From contig JAHIVH010000071.1 of the NCBI GenBank assembly GCA_018816735.1, positions 1 to 51,995 of the forward strand: a DNA stretch of 51,995 nucleotides. Reading direction: 5' to 3'. Shown in pieces: positions 1-7,433 of the stretch. Position numbers and translations under genes: made by a program. Under the pieces are notes generated by a model. It was not told the DNA's origin. It made no database searches and saw nothing but the letters and a program-made list of their open reading frames with translations. This DNA is from Pseudomonadota bacterium. GTDB taxonomy: Bacteria > Desulfobacterota > Desulfobacteria > Desulfobacterales > JAHIVH01. Positions within the stretch are counted from its first letter, which is position 1. Each line of letters begins with the position of its first letter.

Positions 1-368
1 TCGCTGGTGTAATTTTTCTCCATTTCAGTACCCACCTTTCTGATTTCTAACTGTAACCAAATTTGAATAACATTTTTTAAAAGAAACTATGTGACTTTCG
101 TTGTTTGAATTTATAAAGAGGACGTCCCTTATCTACTTATTTACTCTTATTTATTTATCTGTTGCCAGTGTCATCTGGAAATTATTTTCAGGAGCTTTGC
201 CTGAAAGTACGGCAAGTAATGCAATATTTACAAAATATTTATTCTATAATATATAGTTTGTCTGCCACTTATCCTTTTTTTTCATACCGCTTTTTTCTTG
301 TAAAGCGAATGTTTTAAAAAAACCGGAAAAAGAATCTTTTATCCATACACTATCAATGGAGGGAGATT
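1..368. other. AT-rich non-coding left edge
   Basis: No convincing coding frame is seen. The only structure noted is a short perfect dyad, TTTCAGG (186-192) and CCTGAAA (200-206), with a 7-nt centre. It could be an operator for the downstream response-regulator operon or the foot of a weak hairpin. No sigma-54 element of the GG-N10-GC type with a convincing context was found here. Confidence 0.5.
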
Positions 369-564
369 ATGATATTGACACAATCCAATCTTTGACATAT
401 TTTGCGCCGTGAAGAGTAAATATCTATTATATCATTTTTTGAAAAATGATGGAGCCTTCACGAAGCAGCAAATCAATGAAAAAAAATTTCCCCATACAAT
501 TACGGATGTGCGAAAAGATGCTGACCCTCAATTCAAATTGGTCATTCATTTGCGATTATACTAG
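369..564 (+). pseudogene. small ORF, possibly frameshifted
   Basis: A strong ribosome-binding sequence (GGAGGGAG, about 359-366) precedes an ATG at 369 that opens only an 8-codon frame, MILTQSNL, before TGA. In the +1 frame a coherent hydrophilic stretch runs from GTG 409 to TAG 562-564 and contains GAFTKQQINEKKFPHTITDV. One reading is a 60-65 residue gene broken by one base. Another is a short leader peptide followed by an unrelated frame. Inverted repeats lie inside it: ATCATTTTT/AAAAATGAT at 431-450, and CGTGAAG (408-414) with CTTCACG (456-462). The family is not recognised. It sits 15 bp before the response-regulator start and could belong to the same transcript. Confidence 0.25.
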
Positions 565-578
565 GTCAGGAGAGGCGT

Positions 579-1001
579 ATGATGGTGAAAGTATTATTCG
601 TCGATGATGAGACCAATTTTTTAGACATCATCATTAAGCGGATGAAGAAACGGCATATAGACGCCTTTGGCGTGTCTGATGGGAATCAGGCTATCGAACG
701 TATCCATAACGAAAAGTTCGATGTGGTGGTCCTTGATTTCAAAATGCCCGGCTGCAGAAGCGGGATAGAGATATTAAAGGAAATCAAAGTCAGGTGGCCT
801 CTGATTGAAGTCATTATGCTAACCGGTCATGCCATGCTAAATACCGCAAGGGCTGGCATGGAAAACGGCGCATTTGATTACATAGTTAAACCGGCTGACA
901 TCGACGAGCTTTCCTACAAAATAAATGACGCCTATCAGAAAAAATCATTACAGGAAAGAAAAATCAAAGGGATTGACGATATAATCAAAAAACAGGTTTA
1001 G
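579..1001 (+). CDS. single-domain response regulator
   Basis: This is a receiver (CheY-like) domain of 140 residues with no output domain. Visible hallmarks are the acidic pair D9-D10, the phospho-acceptor D53 in VVVLDFKMPG, the switch Thr in IMLTGHA and the conserved Lys in YIVKPAD. Tandem ATGs at 579 and 582 follow an AGGAGAGG ribosome-binding site. The TauE/SafE permease gene begins 33 bp downstream, so this is probably the first gene of an operon ending with the phosphotransferase at 3104. A second single-domain regulator (28988-29380) sits beside the paralogous phosphotransferase. No histidine kinase lies next to either. With no DNA-binding domain it probably acts by protein contact, for example on the permease or phosphotransferase; that is inference. 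Confidence 0.9.
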   Translation: MMVKVLFVDDETNFLDIIIKRMKKRHIDAFGVSDGNQAIERIHNEKFDVVVLDFKMPGCRSGIEILKEIKVRWPLIEVIMLTGHAMLNTARAGMENGAFDYIVKPADIDELSYKINDAYQKKSLQERKIKGIDDIIKKQV

Positions 1002-1034
1002 GCATTTAACAAGGTTTATAAGGAGGTTTTATCG

Positions 1035-2318
1035 ATGAATTTTCTGACAAAAGTTGGCCAGTTCTTGCATGAGGGCTCGCGCGCCCATGCAGAATGGGAA
1101 ATCAGGACGGCTAATACCATCCTGGGAGACAGGAAACGGTTGCTGGTTTTGGGGCTGCTGCTGTTGCCGATATTCATCGGTGGCGTCGTTTTTGCCGATG
1201 AGATCGTAGGCGGGCTTCCCCAGTATATCGGGGGAAAAACCGCTTACAGCCCGTCTTTTTTCACAATGGGTATCTTTATTGCGTCGATTTTTATCGGACT
1301 GTGTGCAGGTCTGATAACCGGCTGCATTGGTGCGGGCGGAGGGTTCATCATCGCCCCAGCACTCATGAGCGCTGGCATCAAAGGTATTCTGGCGGTGGGT
1401 ACGGATTTGTTCCATATTTTCGCCAAAGCCATCATGGGGAGTGTGCTTCACAAAAAGCTAGGCAACATATCGGTATCGCTTGCTTTTATTTTTTTAATCG
1501 GCTCCATTTTTGGCGCCTCACTGGGAGGATGGATCAACCGGGTTCTATATGAAATAAACCCGGTCATCAGCGATGCCTTTATCACCACCATTTACGTGAT
1601 CATGTTGGGTGCATTAGGCTTATATTCTCTGATAGACTTTCTTAAGGCAAGAAAGTCTGAGCATGGCAGTGGTGATTTCCACGGGGGTAAAGATGAAGGC
1701 ACAGCCATGGGCAATCTTCCCAAAAAACTCCAAGCCATCAAACTGCCACCCATGGTGGCCTTTGATCAGGGAATTATTCCCGGCGGACGCAGCATCTCTT
1801 CATGGTTCCTCATTTTAAGCGGTTTTCTTGTCGGCCTATGTGCCGCAATCATGGGTGTCGGTGGCGGATTTCTGACTTTTCCCATCTTTGTTTACATTCT
1901 TGGGGTCTCGTCTATGACCACCGTGGGCACGGATATTTTTCAGATTATTTTTACCGCCGGTTATGCGGCCATCGGCCAGTATGCGATTTACGGTTTTATC
2001 TTCTATACCTTGGCCATGGGAATGTTACTGGGGTCTTTACTGGGGATTCAGATTGGTGCGATGTCGACGAAAGTGGTGAAAGGAATTACCATCCGGGGAT
2101 TTTATGCCATGGCCGTTCTGGCCGGGTTTATCAACCGGTTTTTTGCCCTGCCTTCCAAGCTGGCATCTATCGGAGCGTTTCCACTTTCCAAAGAAACAGC
2201 CAGCCTTCTTGATAAGATTGGCATCTGGTTGTTCTTTATTTTCATCTCCATATTTGCGGTCTGGGTCATCGGCACGTTTGTGATGAACATCAAAAAACTA
2301 AAGGGCAAGGAGACATGA
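1035..2318 (+). CDS. TauE/SafE family membrane permease
   Basis: This 427-residue multi-spanning protein belongs to the TauE/SafE (sulfite or organosulfonate exporter) family. The two internal halves each carry the glycine-rich family signature: GLITGCIGAGGGFIIAPALM near residue 95 and GLCAAIMGVGGGFLTFPIFV near residue 270, each followed by a VGTD motif. A hydrophilic loop of about 45 residues separates the halves (around 205-245). The N-terminus has about 40 soluble residues before the first helix. ATG 1035 follows AAGGAGG. Family members move small anions such as sulfite, sulfoacetate or taurine; the substrate here cannot be told. The next gene starts 4 bp after the stop. It parallels the permease at 24228, which also accompanies a PEP-synthase-like gene and a response regulator. 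Confidence 0.88.
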   Translation: MNFLTKVGQFLHEGSRAHAEWEIRTANTILGDRKRLLVLGLLLLPIFIGGVVFADEIVGGLPQYIGGKTAYSPSFFTMGIFIASIFIGLCAGLITGCIGAGGGFIIAPALMSAGIKGILAVGTDLFHIFAKAIMGSVLHKKLGNISVSLAFIFLIGSIFGASLGGWINRVLYEINPVISDAFITTIYVIMLGALGLYSLIDFLKARKSEHGSGDFHGGKDEGTAMGNLPKKLQAIKLPPMVAFDQGIIPGGRSISSWFLILSGFLVGLCAAIMGVGGGFLTFPIFVYILGVSSMTTVGTDIFQIIFTAGYAAIGQYAIYGFIFYTLAMGMLLGSLLGIQIGAMSTKVVKGITIRGFYAMAVLAGFINRFFALPSKLASIGAFPLSKETASLLDKIGIWLFFIFISIFAVWVIGTFVMNIKKLKGKET

Positions 2319-2322
2319 TACC

Positions 2323-3012
2323 ATGATAGCCAAAAAAAATGAATTTTTCGGAGGCATAGCTATGATGGCCGGCTTTTTAGTGGTCTTGTTAATCTTCTTT
2401 ATGCCTCTATATAAAGGACAAAACGGCCTGAACTACCTGGACAATCTTTTCAATTCCATTTCCAAAGGGTCCGCCTATTACATTCCCAAGATCAAAAACG
2501 ATGTGGCGAAATCCCAGACCGGGAAAAATGTCACACTGGATCTTTCCTATGACTCTGAAGAACAGGCCAGAGAAAGCAAGCTTCTGTTTGTAGAAGGCGG
2601 CGCGACGGTAAGTACTGAAGGGGTGAAACTGAAAGTTTCCGGAGATTTTGGAAAAATTCTGGGCAATTGCCTGGAAGATGCCGACATTCTTTTTAATAAC
2701 CAGGGAGATAAACTTCAGGAGAAATACGGCACTGAAGGTAAAAAAACTTTGTTTAACTGGTGGACAAGCCTGAAATCGATGCAAAAAAATTTAAACAAGC
2801 AGGAAATGTTTGCTGAAGGGAAAATCGTTTATACCGTTATGACAAGGGCTGTTGAATGCGCGTATAATTATTACAAGGTCGTACCGGAAAGCATGTCCAG
2901 CAGGCTGGGGATGGTGGTCTTCTCCCTTGTTTTTTATGTGGTCTATACCTTGTGGTACGGGTATGCGATACTGTATATCTTTGAAGGATGGGGGTTGCAG
3001 ATCAGCCATTGA
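2323..3012 (+). CDS. unknown protein with two membrane anchors
   Basis: The 229-residue product has a hydrophobic helix near the N-terminus (about 12-30) and another near the C-terminus (about 198-220). The roughly 165-residue hydrophilic domain between them is most likely outside the cytoplasm. That middle part is mixed alpha/beta, with NVTLDLSYDSEEQARESKLL and a possible second strand set. The family is not recognised. The start lies 4 bp after the permease stop, so translation is probably coupled, and the phosphotransferase gene follows within 95 bp. Its constant placement between permease and phosphotransferase suggests a partner subunit of the permease or an envelope sensor. The second module has a different set here: a lipoprotein and a 68-residue membrane protein. 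Confidence 0.75.
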   Translation: MIAKKNEFFGGIAMMAGFLVVLLIFFMPLYKGQNGLNYLDNLFNSISKGSAYYIPKIKNDVAKSQTGKNVTLDLSYDSEEQARESKLLFVEGGATVSTEGVKLKVSGDFGKILGNCLEDADILFNNQGDKLQEKYGTEGKKTLFNWWTSLKSMQKNLNKQEMFAEGKIVYTVMTRAVECAYNYYKVVPESMSSRLGMVVFSLVFYVVYTLWYGYAILYIFEGWGLQISH

Positions 3013-3103
3013 TTTTTTTCTCCGGCAAATCAAGAGATTACGATCCAACATTTATTTTTTTCCAGTGCCGGAAACGATTCCGGCGCTGGAAAATTTGGTG
3101 CTG

Positions 3104-5710
3104 ATGAAAAAACTGATCAATTTTTTTAAAAATCATTTTAAAAAAGAATTTCCGATAGATGATGCGGACGCTGAGGATCTGAGAATCGCGTTTAAGGAAA
3201 GGTACTATCATTTCAAGCTCCTGTTAAACGCCAACAATAAAGCACTTGAAATTATGACTGATATAGAGCAGGCGCTGCAAGGAAAACAGCCCTTTGGGAT
3301 GTCCTTTGTAAAAGGCAAAAGCATCGCGGTCACGGTCAGTCTGCTTCGCCTTCTGAAAAATCTGGAACAACTGAGCGAGGGCAAATATAACCAACTCTAC
3401 GATCGGTTTGATGAGATATGCAATAAAATAAACGGATTGATTGAACAAAAAAAAGAAGCAAAAGACGAACGCTTCATCATACCCCTTTCTGCCATAGACT
3501 GGACCATGGCAGACCTCGTAGGCAGTAAAATGGCAAACCTCGGCGAAATTCTGAACAAGGTCCACCTGAAAGTGCCATCTGGTTTTGCCATTACAGCGCG
3601 CGCTTATCAATATTTCATTGATCATAACGATCTACAGATGGAAATAGATAGACGTTTTATTGCAACAGATATCACCGATATGGAATCGCTTTATGACTTG
3701 AGTGGAGATATCCAGAAACTCATCATGAATGCGCAGCTTCCAGAAAATGTTGAAGAAGAAATTCGAAAAGCCGGTCAGAACCTTGAACAGGAAACGGGAG
3801 GCCCGATTTCCGTGGCACTGAGAAGCAGCGCCATGGGTGAGGACATGATCGGGAACTCTTTTGCCGGGCAATATCGGTCTGAATTGAATGTCCATATGGA
3901 TAATCTTTTTCAAAAATATAAAGAAATCGTGGCCAGCAAATACAGCCTGAACGCCATCACGTATCGGCTCAATAAGGGGATCAGGGACGAGCATATCTTC
4001 ATGAGCGTGGGTTGCATTGTAATGGTGGATGCCCGTTCCGGCGGGGTGATGTACACAAGGAATCCCCTTGATATCATTGACAACTCCGTATTCATCAATT
4101 CAGCATGGGGGTTGCCCAAGGCCGTTGTGGATGGAAGCGTGGACTGTGATCTTTTTGTGATCAGCCGCGAAGGACCTGCACAGATTTCCTTCAAGGATAT
4201 CAAGGAAAAAAAGAATCAGTTTCTCTGTTTTGCAAAAGAAGGCGTCTGTCAATTTGATATCACAGGTGAAACCAAGGACCAGGCTTCCATCAGCGATGAA
4301 GAAGCACTGACACTTGCCCAATTGGCCATACGGATGGAACAATACTATGGTGCGCCACAGGATATTGAATGGGCGGTGGCCCGTGACGGGACCATATATA
4401 TCCTGCAATGCCGTCCCCTGCAGCAGATGGAATCCGTGAAGATGGATTATCCGGACGAATTCACCTGGAAGGCCAAGGAAAATGTGATTGCATCAGGGGG
4501 GACAGCTATCTGCCCGGGTTTTGCAAGCGGTAGGGTCTTTATTGTAAACAGTCCCGGCGACACTGTCAATTTCCCCAAAGGCGCCGTTCTGGTTGCCCGC
4601 CAGGCGTTGCCGCTATGGGCTTCGCTGCTGAACAGGGCGGCAGCCATTCTTACCGAGCAAGGCACATTTGCAGGCCATCTTGCCAACGTAGCCCGGGAAT
4701 TCAAGGTTCCGGCCATCTTTGGATTGAAAGACATCACAGGCAAATTGAAAAATGGTCTCATGATTACAGTGGACACCAACCATTTAAGCGTTTATGAAGG
4801 CGAAATAGAGGCCCCGTTCCATGCCGAGGAAACCGGCAGGAGTATCATTGAAGGAAGTCCGATCTATAACATTCTCCTATCGGTCAGCAAGCATATCATC
4901 CCGCTGAACCTCTTGGACCCCTACTCACCGAGTTTTAAACCGGAAAACTGTAAGACCTTTCATGATATTACCCGTTTTGCCCATGAAAAATCCGTCCAGG
5001 AAATGTTTAATTTTGGCAAGGAACATGATTTTTCTGAAAGATCCAGTAAGCAGCTCTATTATAAAGTCCCTATGCAGTGGTGGATTTTAAACCTGGATGA
5101 TGGGGTCAAGGAGGAGCCCAAAGGAAAATATATCCGGCTTGAGAATATTTCGTCCATTCCCATGATGGCTATTTGGGAGGGAATTGTCGCAGTCCCCTGG
5201 GATGGCCCGCCTCCCATTGACGGCAGGGGACTGGCATCAGTGATGTTCCGGTCCACGACGAACCGGGACCTGGAACCAGGCATACGGTCAGCCTATGCAG
5301 AGCGGAACTATTTCATGATCTCGAAAAATTTCTGCAGCTTCACATCCCGGCTGGGATATCATTTTTCCATTGTTGAAGCACTGGTAAGCGAACGGATCAC
5401 TGAAAACTACATCAGTTTCCGATTCAAGGGAGGGGCGGCTGACAGCCATAGACGGATAAGGCGGATTCAGTTTATCGCCGATATTCTAATCAGTTATTCC
5501 TTTAGAGTCGAACAGCGCGAGGACAATCTGGTTGCCCGTGTGGAATGCTTTGATATAGATTTTATAATAGACCGCCTTAAAATAGTGGGCTACCTGATCA
5601 TGCATACGCGTCAGCTGGATATGATCATGTCCAACGAATCGGTCATCAGCTATTACCGGGCAAAAATCGATAATGATATTAAAAATTCAGTGCTCGCCAA
5701 ACCTTCCTGA
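3104..5710 (+). CDS. PEP-synthase/PPDK-like phosphotransferase with novel C-terminal domain
   Basis: The 868-residue protein has four parts. Residues 1-125 form a helical N-terminal region. An ATP-grasp PEP/pyruvate-dikinase N-domain spans about 130-450 (VGSKMANLGEI, VPSGFAIT, ALRSSAMGED with SFAGQYRSELNV, GGVMYTRNP, QDIEWA, ILQCRPL). A swivelling phospho-histidine domain spans about 470-580, with putative catalytic His525 in TFAGHLANVAREFKVPA. The final 270 residues (for example YISFRFKGGAADSHRRIRR) do not resemble the PEP-binding TIM barrel. It should therefore take phosphate from ATP onto histidine, but the acceptor is unknown. Rifampin phosphotransferase is a precedent for the same two domains acting on another acceptor. 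The frame is open back to 2852, but ATG 3104 gives a length matching the 864-residue paralogue at 26379 and an aligned N-terminus; GTG 3098 is an alternative. Last gene of the operon starting at 579. Confidence 0.85.
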   Translation: MKKLINFFKNHFKKEFPIDDADAEDLRIAFKERYYHFKLLLNANNKALEIMTDIEQALQGKQPFGMSFVKGKSIAVTVSLLRLLKNLEQLSEGKYNQLYDRFDEICNKINGLIEQKKEAKDERFIIPLSAIDWTMADLVGSKMANLGEILNKVHLKVPSGFAITARAYQYFIDHNDLQMEIDRRFIATDITDMESLYDLSGDIQKLIMNAQLPENVEEEIRKAGQNLEQETGGPISVALRSSAMGEDMIGNSFAGQYRSELNVHMDNLFQKYKEIVASKYSLNAITYRLNKGIRDEHIFMSVGCIVMVDARSGGVMYTRNPLDIIDNSVFINSAWGLPKAVVDGSVDCDLFVISREGPAQISFKDIKEKKNQFLCFAKEGVCQFDITGETKDQASISDEEALTLAQLAIRMEQYYGAPQDIEWAVARDGTIYILQCRPLQQMESVKMDYPDEFTWKAKENVIASGGTAICPGFASGRVFIVNSPGDTVNFPKGAVLVARQALPLWASLLNRAAAILTEQGTFAGHLANVAREFKVPAIFGLKDITGKLKNGLMITVDTNHLSVYEGEIEAPFHAEETGRSIIEGSPIYNILLSVSKHIIPLNLLDPYSPSFKPENCKTFHDITRFAHEKSVQEMFNFGKEHDFSERSSKQLYYKVPMQWWILNLDDGVKEEPKGKYIRLENISSIPMMAIWEGIVAVPWDGPPPIDGRGLASVMFRSTTNRDLEPGIRSAYAERNYFMISKNFCSFTSRLGYHFSIVEALVSERITENYISFRFKGGAADSHRRIRRIQFIADILISYSFRVEQREDNLVARVECFDIDFIIDRLKIVGYLIMHTRQLDMIMSNESVISYYRAKIDNDIKNSVLAKPS

Positions 5711-6188
5711 TCCTCATGCCGGTCATAAGCCTGAAGAAGGATAGGGGACATACAAATAATTCTTTTTCAAGTGCGGCCAGTTTTTCTTCGATCAGTTCCT
5801 CGTTCTCGTCATAGAGCCGGGTTTCGATACTCTCCAGATAGGCGATTACCCCTTTGCTGCAAAACGCGTCAGGTTTGGTTAATGCGCTTCATGGTATAAC
5901 CGAAGAAGATGCCGAAAAAACTCCGAAAGAGATTGGGGGAAAAAATATCCCTGAGAATATTGGCATGCGAAAACACCCGCTCGTTGATATCGAAGATCAG
6001 CCGCTGAAGGGTGCTGGGTTTCATGCGCTTGGGAAAATAGGTGACGAAACTGCCCGTCATATAATCCCAGAAATTTAAATTGCCTGGGTCTGTATTGGTA
6101 TAGTGGGTCATGAATCGCCTGTTTTTCGGAATCAGCAGCTCTCGATTCTCATCTTCCTCCAGATCGTGCAAAATGAACAGGTTCAGGA
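5711..6188 (-). pseudogene. C-terminal remnant of a radical-SAM (B12-binding type) protein
   Basis: On the minus strand a protein-like stretch reads LEEDENRELLIPKNRRFM, then HYTNTDPGNLNFWDYM, then VTYFPKRMKPSTLQRLIFD, then FSHANILRDIFSPNLF. The pattern of a PKRM-P-LQ segment followed by an S-NILR segment is what I know from the C-terminal region (DUF4070-like) of B12-dependent radical-SAM proteins. The frame hits TGA near 5869, but the next frame continues sensibly (AFCSKGVIAYLESIETRLYD) to about 5711. This indicates a one-base insertion close to 5870. No SAM domain or start remains, and both ends abut unrelated genes, so it is a decayed fragment. Assignment to the radical-SAM superfamily is moderate; fragment status is clearer. 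Confidence 0.55.
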
Positions 6189-6189
6189 G

Positions 6190-6810
6190 GAGATGGGGTT
6201 CAAGGTCGCTTTGTATGAAAAATATGCGGAACATGCCACTGATTTTGCATCTATTCTGACCAAAATCAAGGCCATCAATACAGAAATCGTTCTTGTATCC
6301 GGACACACGGAAGAATCCCTCAACTTTACCCAACAGGCCAAGGAGCTGAATGTTTGTCCCAAAATGATCAGCATGACGGTTGGGCCTTCGGAAGCCGATT
6401 TTCGCAAATCTCTGGGTAAAGATGCCGAATATATTTACATCGTGGCCAGCTGGTCTACCCAGATGAATTTCAAGGGATACCTGTATGAAAACACGCAGGA
6501 ATTCGTCACGCTTTTTAAGGCCAAATTCAACTATGACCCTGATTATCACAACGCCAGCGGCATCGCAGATGTCGCCGTTTTCAAAGATGCCATAGAGCGT
6601 GCCAACTCCCTGGACCCTCAGAAAGTTAGAGACGCCATTGCATCCGCCAAACTGGATACCATTTATGGCCGTGTCGAATTTAGTGAAGACGGGCAGATCA
6701 AGGGGACCAGTGTCGTTTTGCAGATAATGGGCGGAGAGATTTACCAGGTGTTCCCGAATGGTTCTAAACAACCGACCTATCCGGTGCCATGCTGGAAAGA
6801 CAGAATGTAA
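6190..6810 (+). pseudogene. C-terminal half of a branched-chain amino-acid type substrate-binding protein
   Basis: From about 6190 the plus strand encodes GFKVALYEKYAEHATDFASI, ILTKIKAINTEIVLVSGHTE, FRKSLGKDAEYIYIVASWST and ASGIADVAVFKDAIERA, ending TVYGRVEF-like (LDTIYGRVEFSEDGQIKG). This is the C-terminal half of a Leu/Ile/Val-binding-protein-like (LivJ/LivK, peripla_BP_6) ABC transporter component. Signal peptide and N-terminal lobe (about 180-200 residues) are absent. The similarity begins abruptly where the opposite-strand radical-SAM fragment ends, so 6185-6190 is a recombination junction. The apparent ATG at 6103 lies inside the other fragment's antisense and is not a genuine start. 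The first codons of a livH-like permease follow at 6871, showing that an ABC operon once stood here. Confidence 0.75.
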
Positions 6811-6870
6811 ACACCTGAATTCAGGAAAGACACTGTAACGACAGATACCATCCATGAAGGATTTTTGCCG

Positions 6871-6915
6871 ATGCTGCTTCAAGTCATTTTAAATGGTATT
6901 CTCAAGGGCGGTTTA
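6871..6915 (+). pseudogene. first 15 codons of a livH-like permease
   Basis: ATG 6871 opens MLLQVILNGILKGGL, the hallmark N-terminus of branched-chain amino-acid ABC permeases (LivH family, typically LLNGLLLGGLYALIALGL). The match stops dead after GGL and is followed by a REP-like sequence (GGGGTCAAGTCGTCTTTTGAC, near 6926). The gene was cut by an insertion or deletion immediately downstream. It follows the binding-protein remnant in the order expected for a liv operon. Confidence 0.55.
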
Positions 6916-6924
6916 TGTGGAAAT

Positions 6925-7208
6925 GGGGTCAAGTCGTCTTTTGACTCATTATCCTTGTCTTATTTGATTCAGCCCTACGACCAGTGATATTTGTAGTTGA
7001 ATGGGAAAGACTCTCTATAAAAAATTTTTGCACTGCCATCACCACCGTGACATCGCGGACTGCATTGAAAGGCCTGCCGTTCAAGGACGTTGACAAAGAC
7101 AAGCTGTTATCTACCATCAAGCGTCACAGCGTATTGTTTTTTGTGAAAATTTTGGATTTTTCCTCATGGGTAATCATTATTATCGGCATATGTCAAACCT
7201 ATATTTGA
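6925..7208 (+). mobile_element. remnant of a REP-associated (Y1/IS200-like) transposase
   Basis: Downstream of a GGGGTCAAGTC...TTGAC sequence, the plus strand reads TTVTSRTALKGLPFKDVDKD, LLSTIKRHSVLFFVKILDF and then, after a frame change near 7166, MGNHYYRHMSNLY. This resembles the N-terminal part of REP-associated Y1 transposases: YHVTSR, then KRFS-LYF-E-LGF, then MGNHFHLLVRM. The HxH metal site appears degraded (NHYYRH) and the catalytic Tyr region is missing. It is short and dead. It probably caused, or arrived with, the truncation of the liv operon just upstream. Function is inferred from residue pattern only. Confidence 0.45.
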
Positions 7209-7433
7209 TCGGACCGGCTAAAATAATGAAAACTTAAATGGATAATTGATGACGCTCAATCTTTGCTAACTGTAGGCGTTTGGCTACAGCCGGGCATTTT
7301 ATCCACTAGTTCTTCACAAAGTACTTGACAGAAATATTTAACATGCTACCTTAACCCGCGAAATTCAAGGGGTGTCCATTTTAGGATGTATCATTAACCA
7401 CCATGCCAGCCTGATTTGAAAGAGAGGATTAAA
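7209..7433. other. non-coding stretch before the large lipoprotein
   Basis: No gene is seen. A possible sigma-70 -35 box (TTGACA, about 7325) lies about 110 bp before the lipoprotein start, without a good -10 at normal spacing. A short hairpin-like sequence (CTGTAGGCG...GGCTACAG) lies near 7270-7288. The segment joins the REP-transposase remnant to the lipoprotein gene. Confidence 0.35.

Noticed and set aside
2852..3103. Upstream extension of the first phosphotransferase
   Set aside because: Overlaps the preceding gene in another frame and has no counterpart in the paralogue; start at 3104 aligns both proteins.
5869..6882. 337-codon minus-strand open frame
   Set aside because: Only its last third looks like protein (the radical-SAM remnant); the rest is antisense to the liv binding-protein fragment.
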